Source: JALHOP01 sp964484195 (GTDB taxonomy: Bacteria > Myxococcota > XYA12-FULL-58-9 > JALHOP01). Taken from it: DNA of 64,000 nucleotides. Under the pieces are notes generated by a model that was not told the DNA's origin, did no database searches, and saw nothing but the letters and a program-made list of their open reading frames with translations. The position numbers and the translations under genes are program-made. Position 1 is the stretch's first letter. Each line of letters starts with the position of its first letter. Where the stretch lies: contig CAZAER010000017.1 of the NCBI GenBank assembly GCA_964484195.1, forward strand, positions 1-64,000. Reading direction: 5' to 3'. Below are positions 8,218-16,050 of this stretch, piece by piece.

Positions 8218-10826
8218 CGTCGCCGCAACCGATCGGAAAGCGCCTTCCCTATTGGACAAGCCGGACACTCGATGTGCCGAACGGCGAGCTTGCCCTCCTC
8301 GTTATGAAGGACGGCACCATCTGTGCCGGGTATCGCGTCGAGGGCGTCGACGTTTTCTGCTCCCCAACCGCAGAGCTCAACCGCATCGCCCGTGTGACGC
8401 GCGACGCGCTGACTGTACTTCCCCCTGACGCCTATGTGCAGACACGCTTTGAGTCCGGCCTAAGTTGGGACCGGTCCATTAAGGCGTACGAAGCCGAAGA
8501 CAACGTGCAGGCTCATCCCATCTTGCGCGAGGCCCGCCGTCGCCGCGCCGAGCAAATGCGTAGCGATGGTGCACTCACGCGTACGCGCCTCACGTACTAC
8601 ATTGGGCTTCGCCAGGCCTTCGGGGCGCTTCTTCCACACGCGACTAAGCCGAAGGGATTGTTTCGTTCGCGCCTGCACCCCACGGAGGTGACCGCACAAG
8701 CCCTGCTGCGCGCTGGTGACCGACTGCAAAACACCATGCGCACGTTCGCAACGGCGCTCGTTGGCGCGGGCGTAAAGTTCACGCCCCTGTCCGAACGCGA
8801 GCTTCTCGATGATGCGCACGAGGCGCTCAACCCCTCGTCGCGCGATCTGTTTGGCGCCCCGACATCGACCATTGTGGAAACCCGCGAGGATGTCGAAGGC
8901 GCTCGGCGCGGTGCGCGCGTCCTTTTTCGTGGGCCGAATCTCGCGAGCCAGTTGCCGCTCGCGGCGGTGCATTTCGCTCCCGATCACATCGTCACGGACG
9001 ATCCGCCCGTCTACGAACGCTTGATCGGTGTGCACCGCTATCCGTTCGCGACTGATCCAGCGACACTCTTCCCACTCCAATACCGCTACCTGCCGCTCAC
9101 GCGGACGGTGATTACGACCGTGCACCTTGCGACCGACGCTCAGCTTCGCAAGGAGCAGCTTGAGCGAAGGCGCAATCTCCTCCAGGCGGGGCTTGCACGA
9201 AAGACGGTCGACCACGAGGCAAAGGCCGCGTACCACGAGTATGAGCAGCTTTTGCAGACGCTCGCGACGTCGGACAGCCGCATCTTCGAGACCCAGCTGT
9301 TCGTGACTGTGAGCGGCTCCGACCTGCGCGAGCTCGACGAAGCGACGCGACTCGTGCGCCAAGGCTTCTCCGAGGCACAGTTCACCGCGTCCGTTCTAAC
9401 GAGCCAGCAATTTTATGCATGGGCTGCAACCCTTCCGGGGAATGCGTACCGCGCCCCGCGTCCGTACCCGGTTCTCACCGAGAACTGCGCGAACCTTACG
9501 CCGATCTTTCAGCCTGCGCCCGGCACCGACGTCGCTGACTTTCTCTTTACGACGCGTCAGCGATCGGTGCGACGCCTTAGCTGGCGCCAGAGCGGCGCAC
9601 GCGACAACGTGAACACGTTCATCATTGGCTCCACGGGGTCCGGCAAGACGTTTCTCTTCTCGCACCTCTTGAAGACAACGCAGGCCATCGGTGGCCACGT
9701 CGTCGTCGCGGACACCAAGGGCCCCGTAAACTCAACCTACCGACCGATGGCCGAGCTGCTCGGTGGGCAATACGTCGCGCTGCATGCGGTCGACCACACG
9801 GTCGCATTCAACCCCTGCCCCGAGCCCCGTCAAGTGCGCGCGGTAGACGGAAAGTGGCTCGACGGTCTCGACCAACTGCGGGACATCGTCGCTATGATGA
9901 CAGTCCCGGATTTCGACCAGTCGCCCGATCGTGACCTGTGGAAGAGCATCGCGACGGACGTCATCAAAGCCACGTACATGCGCGTCGACGACCGCACCCC
10001 GCTCTTGCAGGACGTGCATGCCTCGTTCTCGAACTACTCGGCGCAAGCGAAAGACTTTGGACCGATGGCGCAGAAAATGGCCATCCGGCTCAACCTTTGG
10101 CTGCAGGACCGTCGCCGCGGCGCACTGCTCAACCGCCAGACCACGAAGACGAGCGAGAATCCCTTTCAGGTCTTCGATTTCTTCGGTTTGCAAGACGACA
10201 AGGAGCTCGCCGCGGTGCTCATCAGCACGTTGTCATCGCGGCTGTACGGCAAGATGCAGACGCTACCGCTTTCGACGCCGAAGCTGTTCCACTTTGACGA
10301 GGCGTGGGCGTTTTTTGACCACTCTGAGCTATCGGCCGCGCTCGTCGGCAGCTTGTTCCGCGTTGCGCGTTCGTACGGCGCGGCGATCACTGTCGCCTCA
10401 CAGAGCTATAGCGACGTCGCAGAGAGCCGCGCCGCGAAGGCGATGATGGCGAACGCGTCAATCTATGTATTGCTACGCCATAACGCACAGCATGAGGATG
10501 TTGCGCGCGTTTTCAACCTGCAAGCCCGCGAGCTCGAGCTGTTTCGCAATCTGCAGTTTCGGCCCGGCGAGTATTCGGAGTTTCTCTACCTCGATCGGCA
10601 CAACAACGAGTCGGCGCTACTCCGCTACGCGCCGACGCCGTACGAGCTATGGATCGATACGAGCCGCGCCATCGACATGGAAGTCCGAGCATTGGTGTTC
10701 GCGCGCAAGAAGGATCCCGTCGACGCTCTCAAGTACCTCGCAGACAAGTACCCACGAGGCGCAACCGAAGGGGGTCTCAAATACGAGCGCGAGCGCGCGC
10801 AACAGCGACGCGAGGCTGCGGGATGA
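8214..10826 (+). CDS. virB4: VirB4/TraC-type conjugation ATPase
   Basis: 870 residues from the ATG at 8214, which overlaps the virB3 stop. An upstream in-frame start at 8178 is less likely. Walker A GSTGSGKT is near residue 472 and Walker B FHFDEAWAFF near 691, followed by a Gln-containing motif (ITVASQSYSD) as expected for the VirB4/TrbE/TraC family. The N-terminal half is the domain that contacts the membrane partners. It energises pilus biogenesis and substrate passage. Its stop overlaps the DUF1016 gene start as ATGA, so the defence island is fused translationally to the T4SS operon at this point. Confidence 0.92.
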   Translation: MTSPQPIGKRLPYWTSRTLDVPNGELALLVMKDGTICAGYRVEGVDVFCSPTAELNRIARVTRDALTVLPPDAYVQTRFESGLSWDRSIKAYEAEDNVQAHPILREARRRRAEQMRSDGALTRTRLTYYIGLRQAFGALLPHATKPKGLFRSRLHPTEVTAQALLRAGDRLQNTMRTFATALVGAGVKFTPLSERELLDDAHEALNPSSRDLFGAPTSTIVETREDVEGARRGARVLFRGPNLASQLPLAAVHFAPDHIVTDDPPVYERLIGVHRYPFATDPATLFPLQYRYLPLTRTVITTVHLATDAQLRKEQLERRRNLLQAGLARKTVDHEAKAAYHEYEQLLQTLATSDSRIFETQLFVTVSGSDLRELDEATRLVRQGFSEAQFTASVLTSQQFYAWAATLPGNAYRAPRPYPVLTENCANLTPIFQPAPGTDVADFLFTTRQRSVRRLSWRQSGARDNVNTFIIGSTGSGKTFLFSHLLKTTQAIGGHVVVADTKGPVNSTYRPMAELLGGQYVALHAVDHTVAFNPCPEPRQVRAVDGKWLDGLDQLRDIVAMMTVPDFDQSPDRDLWKSIATDVIKATYMRVDDRTPLLQDVHASFSNYSAQAKDFGPMAQKMAIRLNLWLQDRRRGALLNRQTTKTSENPFQVFDFFGLQDDKELAAVLISTLSSRLYGKMQTLPLSTPKLFHFDEAWAFFDHSELSAALVGSLFRVARSYGAAITVASQSYSDVAESRAAKAMMANASIYVLLRHNAQHEDVARVFNLQARELELFRNLQFRPGEYSEFLYLDRHNNESALLRYAPTPYELWIDTSRAIDMEVRALVFARKKDPVDALKYLADKYPRGATEGGLKYERERAQQRREAAG

Positions 10827-11770
10827 GCTCTATGAAGCCATCGCGCAAAAGGACCGTGAAGGCGGCCTCGCCACAGGCGAGACAGGTGCCGGACGACTTC
10901 GCCGCGCCCGTGTCCCTCACACACGCGCCGTCTGGCTACGCTGAGTGGCTGGCAGACGTGAAGGCGCGGATCCATGCCGCGCAGCAGCGCGCCGCGCTGG
11001 CGGTCAATCGTGGGCTGCTCGCGGTCTACTGGCAGCTCGGGCGCGAAATCCTGGAGCGACAGCAGCGTCACGGTTGGGGCGCGGGCATCGTCGACAAGGT
11101 CGCGGCCGACCTTCGAGCCGCGTTCCCGGCCATGAAGGGCTTCTCTCGCGCGAACCTCATGTACATGCGCGCCTTCGCGGAGGCTTGGCCCGAGGCCGAC
11201 TTTGTCCAACAGGCTGTTGGACAATTGCCATGGGGGCACAACCTGGTGCTCCTGACCAAGTTTAAGGACCGCGACGTCCGCCTCGTGTACGCGGCGCACG
11301 CCCTCGAGCACGGCTGGTCACGCGCGGTCCTCGTGCACCACATCGAGGCGCGAAGCGTCGAGCGCCAGGGCAAGGCGCTCACCAATTTCACCGAACGTCT
11401 CCCCAAGCCGCAGTCCGACCTCGCGCGCGAGAGCTTGAAGGACCCGTATCGCTTCGACTTTCTCGGCATCGGCGACGAGGCCAGCGAGCTCGAGCTCGAA
11501 GGTCGCCGCCTACTCGGCGATCCGCAAGGCGCCGGTCAGCCCCGCGCTCCTCATCCTCGGCGACATGAGCGTCCATGGGGAACGTCCAGCCCCTGCGCTC
11601 CCTCACCGAGCCCATGCAGGTGGCCAAGGACAACGGCGCCAAGCGCGCCCCTCATCCCCATCGAGAACAAGCGGAACTTCCTCGACGTCAGCGCCGACAT
11701 CGTGGAGCACGGCGATCCAATCTGCTACGGCGACGCAAAGACCGCTGCGATGAAGGTCCTGGGAGGCTGA
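10823..11770 (+). CDS. DUF1016 (YhcG-type) protein, truncated and running into a foreign tail
   Basis: 315 codons from the ATG overlapping the virB4 stop. Residues ~35-215 match the DUF1016 N-terminal domain (LAVYWQLGREILE, GFSRANLMYMRAFAEAWP, QLPWGHN, then DPYRFDFLGIGDEASE). In intact family members a PD-(D/E)XK nuclease domain follows that FLGIG segment. Here it is missing. The frame instead continues through out-of-frame sequence and finishes in the last ~33 codons of a Lon-like protein (PIENKRNFLDV to the stop). Intact DUF1016 proteins occur in defence islands; this copy should lack nuclease activity. RBS and frame up to about 11500 look normal. Confidence 0.7.
   Translation: MSSMKPSRKRTVKAASPQARQVPDDFAAPVSLTHAPSGYAEWLADVKARIHAAQQRAALAVNRGLLAVYWQLGREILERQQRHGWGAGIVDKVAADLRAAFPAMKGFSRANLMYMRAFAEAWPEADFVQQAVGQLPWGHNLVLLTKFKDRDVRLVYAAHALEHGWSRAVLVHHIEARSVERQGKALTNFTERLPKPQSDLARESLKDPYRFDFLGIGDEASELELEGRRLLGDPQGAGQPRAPHPRRHERPWGTSSPCAPSPSPCRWPRTTAPSAPLIPIENKRNFLDVSADIVEHGDPICYGDAKTAAMKVLGG
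11502..11770 (+). pseudogene. brxL: Remnant of BrxL (BREX Lon-like protease) C-terminus with two frameshifts
   Basis: Reading three frames in succession reconstructs one protein end: AIRKAPVSPALLILGDMSVHG (frame of 11565), then GNVQPLRSLTEPMQVAKDNG (frame of 11575), then ALIPIENKRNFLDVSADIVE to the stop at 11770. This is the Lon-protease-like C-terminal pattern (GDMS catalytic-serine region, ENKR, terminal KTAAMKVLG) of BrxL/TIGR02688 proteins. The shifts fall at a GGGG run (~11577-11580) and a CCCC run (~11648-11651), each one base too long, so real decay and assembly error are both possible. The 5' ~90% of the gene is gone. The BREX assignment is from motif memory. Confidence 0.6.
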
Positions 11771-11773
11771 CGT

Positions 11774-13114
11774 ATGGAGAAACTCGTTCTCGTACATCTC
11801 TCGGATATCCACTTCACCCGCGCATCGGGTGTTTCCGTTCACGACCTCGATAAGAACGTGCGAAACGAGCTGGTTTTGGATGCGATCAAGGTCGTCAAGG
11901 AGATCGGTCTGGTTACTGGCGTCCTCGTCACCGGCGACATTGCATTTTCGGGCAGCGAGGCCGAATACGATCATGCCACCAACTGGCTCCGCGATTTCTG
12001 TCGAGCGATCGGGTGCCACGAAGAAAGCGTCTGGGTCGTGCCCGGGAACCACGACGTCGATCGACAGAGGACAAAGCGGAAGCTCACGCGCCTGCTTCAC
12101 CAGGGCATCAGGAAGGAGGGCTCAGACGTAGACAAGGAGCTTCGCGAGATCTTCTCCGACGCGCAGTCTGCGGCTGCTCTCCTTGAACCGTTGACCGATT
12201 ACAACAAGTTCGCGGGGCGCTTCGGCTGCTCGCTCTCGCCCGCGAAGCACTACTGGGAGCGCGACCTCTCACTCGCCTGCGGCACCGCGATTCGACTCCG
12301 TGGTCTCACGAGCGCGCTCGTGTCGAACGAGGACGACAAGCCCACCGGGATCGTGCTTGGAGCGGCGCAAGCGAGCGTCGAGCGTACGTCCGGCGTGCTC
12401 CACGTGACGCTCTGCCACCACCCTCCGGACTGGCTCCGGGACCACGACGCTATCGAGGACCACTTGAAGTCCAAGGTCCACATCCAGCTCTTCGGCCACA
12501 AGCACTCCCAGCGGCTCGACGAGATCAACGGGAAGGTGCGGCTCGTGGCCGGGGCGATGCATCCTGAACGTGGTGAGGGTGGCTGGCTTCCCACATACAA
12601 CGTCTTAGAGATCTCGCGCCGCGACGGCGAGCGCATCGGCCTTCGCGTCTACCAGCGCCAGTGGAATCAGCCGGACACCAACTTCGTCGCGTGGCGAGAC
12701 CCGGACAACGGGAAGGACCACCGTGAGTTCCTCTGGCCCGGCTTTCCAGTAGCCACCAGGCCCGAAACGCACAGTGCCGTCTCTGCCGAGGCGCACGGCG
12801 CAGAGATCAATGCATCGGCGCCAAGCCCCGCGGAGGCGACCCTGGCGACCGAGAAGGACGATGCCATGCCACCTCCGAACTACGAGCGTCGGCTCACATA
12901 CCGATTCCTGACGCTGCCATTCCGCCACCAAATCACCATTGCCAAGAACCTCGATGTACTCACGGACGCCGATCAGGCGCTCTGCGACGAGGCGCTCTTT
13001 CGCGTCCTGTTCAAGCGTGCCGCCGACATGAGCCTCCTCGGGAAGCTCTGGGCCGAGACGGAGAAGCTTCACGACGATCCGGCGGACTTCAACCCCTTTG
13101 AAAGCTCGAAGTAG
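11774..13114 (+). CDS. Calcineurin-like metallophosphoesterase with C-terminal adaptor-like domain (probable effector)
   Basis: 446 residues, GGAGG before the ATG. All metallophosphoesterase motifs are present: LSDIHF (9-14), TGDIAFSG (53-60), PGNHDVD (90-96), CHHPPDW (214-220) and GHKH (241-244), so a two-metal active site should form. An Ala/Pro-rich linker (about 330-368) leads to a helical C-terminal segment of ~65 residues (FLTLPFRHQITIAKNL, FKRAADMSLLGKLWAETE) resembling the small effector- or GTPase-associated adaptor domains that tether effectors in NTPase conflict systems. It is the first of five closely packed genes ending at 18102. It would hydrolyse a phosphodiester (nucleic acid or nucleotide); the substrate is unknown. 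Confidence 0.82.
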   Translation: MEKLVLVHLSDIHFTRASGVSVHDLDKNVRNELVLDAIKVVKEIGLVTGVLVTGDIAFSGSEAEYDHATNWLRDFCRAIGCHEESVWVVPGNHDVDRQRTKRKLTRLLHQGIRKEGSDVDKELREIFSDAQSAAALLEPLTDYNKFAGRFGCSLSPAKHYWERDLSLACGTAIRLRGLTSALVSNEDDKPTGIVLGAAQASVERTSGVLHVTLCHHPPDWLRDHDAIEDHLKSKVHIQLFGHKHSQRLDEINGKVRLVAGAMHPERGEGGWLPTYNVLEISRRDGERIGLRVYQRQWNQPDTNFVAWRDPDNGKDHREFLWPGFPVATRPETHSAVSAEAHGAEINASAPSPAEATLATEKDDAMPPPNYERRLTYRFLTLPFRHQITIAKNLDVLTDADQALCDEALFRVLFKRAADMSLLGKLWAETEKLHDDPADFNPFESSK

Positions 13115-13132
13115 CCCGGGAGAGCAGCGCAC

Positions 13133-14239
13133 ATGCATAAGAACTTTGGCGAGTGGTATCGGCAAGTCTCGATCCCTTGCACGGACGAGAGTCTGAAGAA
13201 GCGATGGGCGGGCGTCGAGAACTGGGTCACGACGATCCGTGGTGACGTCGCCGCGCTGCTCGAGACGGTCCGCATCTTCCGAGGGCTCCCCGAGAAGACC
13301 TCGCGCGAGGCGTTTCTCGAAGCGTTCCGCAAGCAGGATGCGACGTTCGCGCAGCGGGACAACGCTCATGAGCAGCAGGTGCTTGCTGGAGCGGCACTGG
13401 TTCACTGCGTCGGCACGCGCAAGAAGACCGACCAGGAAGGAAGCCTGCAGGCGGCGGTGGTCGCTGCCACGGCTCTTGAGGCGTCCAGCCTTCACGCTGC
13501 GGATGTGAACAAGACGCTGAGTGAGCAGGCTGTAGAGGTTCGCGCCGGCCTCCACACGATCGCGCAGGAGCAGCGCCGACGACGGCCGTTCGAGACCATC
13601 CTCCTGAGTTCCGAAGAGGAGGATGCATTCAAAAAGATCATCGTGACCAACGTCGGCGACCACAATCAGCTCCGAGCGAGCTTCGAGAAGGCCTTCCAGA
13701 CCCTGCTGAGCGCCGTCAATCGATCGGAGAGCGCACTCGACGCGGCAGCGCACGGGCTGCGCTGTGCGGACGAGGAGACGAACATCCTCTGGTGGCTCGC
13801 GGGGGGCAGCAGCAAGGACCTCGATAAGTCGTGGGGCGCCATCAAGGACGCGGCCCCGCTCATTGCGGCGTGGGAGCTCGCTGATCTCACCGACGTCGCT
13901 CTCGGGCCGCAGGACGCTGCGTCGCTCCTTGAGCGTGCGCTGCCCGAAGCCAAGGGGAACAAGAACAAGGAGCAGGCCCTGCACGTCTACGTGAACGCCG
14001 TGCCCGACGAGTGGGCGAAGGCCCGTGTCGCGAAGCTCAATGCGCAAGCGCTCGATCTGGCTCCGCTGTCGCTCGGCCTTTCGAAGCGAGTCGAGGGCAA
14101 CTCGACGACCTGGCAGCCGTTTTTCGAGTCAGTCAGCGGCGGAGTGAAGGCGGGCACCTCGCTGTCGCCGGAGCGTGTCGCCCGGTTGGCGTACATCGAG
14201 GCGATGCTCTTCCGCACCCTCGCGAACGCGGAGAGCTGA
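13133..14239 (+). CDS. GASH-like all-helical GTPase-system protein
   Basis: 368 residues, almost entirely predicted helical, starting 18 bases after the phosphoesterase gene. The opening (KNFGEWYRQVSIP, KKRWAGVENWVTTI) matches the start of the GTPase-associated system helical (GASH) family. The rest is rich in Ala/Glu/Leu heptads with a repeated length-counter feel (AALVHCVGTRKK, ATALEASSLHAADV). It has no catalytic motif. In the known family such proteins are encoded next to paired GTPases and are presumed scaffolds or regulators. The name is from recollection of the family and its context rather than a search. Confidence 0.65.
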   Translation: MHKNFGEWYRQVSIPCTDESLKKRWAGVENWVTTIRGDVAALLETVRIFRGLPEKTSREAFLEAFRKQDATFAQRDNAHEQQVLAGAALVHCVGTRKKTDQEGSLQAAVVAATALEASSLHAADVNKTLSEQAVEVRAGLHTIAQEQRRRRPFETILLSSEEEDAFKKIIVTNVGDHNQLRASFEKAFQTLLSAVNRSESALDAAAHGLRCADEETNILWWLAGGSSKDLDKSWGAIKDAAPLIAAWELADLTDVALGPQDAASLLERALPEAKGNKNKEQALHVYVNAVPDEWAKARVAKLNAQALDLAPLSLGLSKRVEGNSTTWQPFFESVSGGVKAGTSLSPERVARLAYIEAMLFRTLANAES

Positions 14240-14240
14240 C

Positions 14241-15194
14241 ATGGCCGAAGCCGTCCTTGCGGTCGCAGCAGAACAGGACACCGCCGCAAACCAGGCCGAA
14301 GGGCAAGCGGCCGTCGAGCTGTTCGCCGGTTACGAGATGAGGGCGGCCGAGACCGAGGACATCACCCTGCGATGGCCCACGCAGCTCATCGTGTTTGCAG
14401 GGGCTGAGGGTAGTGGCAAGACGACGATGCTCACGGCTCTCTACGAGCACCTCGGCCAAGGTTCGTTCGCCGGCTTCGACTTCGCAGGGTCGCGGTCGCT
14501 GCTCGGATTCGAGAAGATTTGCCACGCCAACCGCATCGTTTCTGGAGGTACGCGGCCGACCACCGAGCGGACGATCCCCTCAGATGAGGCGGGGTACTAC
14601 CACCTCGCGCTTCGAGAGAACGTCGGCGAGCGTCGGCGACGACAAGTCCTTCTCTCGGCTGTGTCTGGCGAGCTATATCGGTGGGCCCGCAATTCGCGCG
14701 AGGAGTGCGAGAAGCTCACGTTTCTGCACCGCGCGAACACCATCGTCGTATTGGTCGATGGGGAGAAGCTCGCATCCTTGGAGCAGCGCGTGAACGCCCA
14801 CGCGGACGCAGCCGGCATCCTCGATGCTTTCTTGGATGCGAAGATGGTGCCCTCGGATTGCCATGTGGAGTTCGTTTTCTCCAAACTCGATCGCATTCGC
14901 GCTGCAGGTGACTCGGCGCTCGCGTTCCTGAAGCAGACGCAGGAGAAACTCGAGACCAAGTTCCGGGCTCGCGTCCCGCAGCTCGTTTTCAGAGAACTCG
15001 CGGCCAGGCCTGGTCCGTCGAACGAAGAGGAGGAACTCTCCAGCGGCCTCGCGAGCGCGTTCGCAATCTGGGCCGTGCCCCAAGCTCGCGCCGCCGTCGA
15101 CGCCGTGCGGGGACCACAGCCGCCGAGCGACGCACGCGAGTTCAGCAAGTTCGGATGGCGACGTGCGGAAGAGGGCCGGAGGGCGAAGCCGTGA
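14241..15194 (+). CDS. TRAFAC-type GTPase of the conflict system (Double-GTPase 2-like)
   Basis: 317 residues from the ATG two bases after the previous stop. P-loop GAEGSGKTTML lies near residues 53-63. A hydrophobic strand with aspartate (TIVVLVDGEKL) lies near 165-175, and FVFSKLDRI near 213-221 fits the base-recognition (NKxD-like) motif as SKLD. The DxxG switch is not obvious (a LLSAVSGELY segment sits where it would be). Paired with the next gene, with which it overlaps as GTGA, it would form a GTPase couple acting as a threat sensor or switch. The Double-GTPase name follows the context. Confidence 0.72.
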   Translation: MAEAVLAVAAEQDTAANQAEGQAAVELFAGYEMRAAETEDITLRWPTQLIVFAGAEGSGKTTMLTALYEHLGQGSFAGFDFAGSRSLLGFEKICHANRIVSGGTRPTTERTIPSDEAGYYHLALRENVGERRRRQVLLSAVSGELYRWARNSREECEKLTFLHRANTIVVLVDGEKLASLEQRVNAHADAAGILDAFLDAKMVPSDCHVEFVFSKLDRIRAAGDSALAFLKQTQEKLETKFRARVPQLVFRELAARPGPSNEEEELSSGLASAFAIWAVPQARAAVDAVRGPQPPSDAREFSKFGWRRAEEGRRAKP

Positions 15195-16048
15195 GCAACT
15201 CGACCAACCTTCTCTTCGTGGGGCTTCCTCGATCGGGAAAGACGACCTACCTCGCCGCGCTGTGGCATGTGCTTGAGGATCAGAGCAGCTCCACGGCGTT
15301 GAAGCTGAAGCAGCTCAGTGGCGACAGGACCTACTTGAATCTTATCGTGGAGGCATGGCGTGCATTCACGCCCGTGCCCCGCACCACGCTGCAGACCGAC
15401 GACACCACGGTGGCCTTGCATCTGGAGGGCAATGGCTTCGGTGAGTTCACGCTCTCGGTGCCTGATTTGGGCGGCGAGGCGTTCGACCATCAGATCGAGC
15501 ATAGGAAGATGACTGCCGCACATGCAGCGCTCTTCCGCGAAGCCAACGGCGTGCTCCTTTTCGTGCATCCCGATGTGAAGAAGGGGATGCAGATCAGCGA
15601 GCAGGACCAGATCACAGCAAGTATCGGCGGTGCGACCGAGGCAGGAAGCGGAGCCAATGGCCATGCGGCGGTGCCCGTGCCCTGGAAGGTCGAGATGCTG
15701 CCGACACAAACAAAGCTCGTCGAACTGCTCCAGTTTTTGGTTGAACTGGTCGACCAGCGACTTCGCGTGGCCGTTGTGGTGTCCGCGTGGGACCTCGTTG
15801 CAAACGTTGGGCAAACCCCGCGCGAATACGTGTCGGGGCGCATGCCGCTCTTGCGCCAGTTCCTCGATGCGAACGATGACGTCGTCGGCCACGCAGTGTT
15901 CGGTATCAGCGCTCAAGGCGGCGCACTACCGGATGACAAGTCCAAGCTGCTCGAGCTCGACTCCCTGAAGCGCATCAGGGTGTGCCACGAGAGCGAGAAC
16001 GACCACGACATCACGAAGCCGCTCGCATGGCTGCTTGGAGGCAAGTAG
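15191..16048 (+). CDS. TRAFAC-type GTPase of the conflict system (Double-GTPase 1-like)
   Basis: 285 residues from the GTG at 15191, which overlaps the previous stop. Motifs run in order: P-loop GLPRSGKTTYLAAL (residues ~11-24), DLGGE switch region (VPDLGGEAFDH, near 98-108), a VLLFVHPD strand, and VVVSAWDLV (~195-203) in the position of the guanine-specificity motif. The complete set of motifs suggests an active GTPase. It lies between its partner GTPase and the GAP1-like protein, two bases from the latter's start. Confidence 0.75.
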   Translation: MSNSTNLLFVGLPRSGKTTYLAALWHVLEDQSSSTALKLKQLSGDRTYLNLIVEAWRAFTPVPRTTLQTDDTTVALHLEGNGFGEFTLSVPDLGGEAFDHQIEHRKMTAAHAALFREANGVLLFVHPDVKKGMQISEQDQITASIGGATEAGSGANGHAAVPVPWKVEMLPTQTKLVELLQFLVELVDQRLRVAVVVSAWDLVANVGQTPREYVSGRMPLLRQFLDANDDVVGHAVFGISAQGGALPDDKSKLLELDSLKRIRVCHESENDHDITKPLAWLLGGK

Positions 16049-16050
16049 GG

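Noticed and set aside
12605..14047. 480-codon minus-strand frame
   Set aside because: It lies opposite the phosphoesterase and GASH-like genes, has no ribosome site or motif, and its Arg/Leu/Val composition is what the reverse strand of GC-rich genes gives.
14597..15916. 439-codon minus-strand frame
   Set aside because: It is the shadow of the two GTPase genes, which have intact P-loops and coupled starts.
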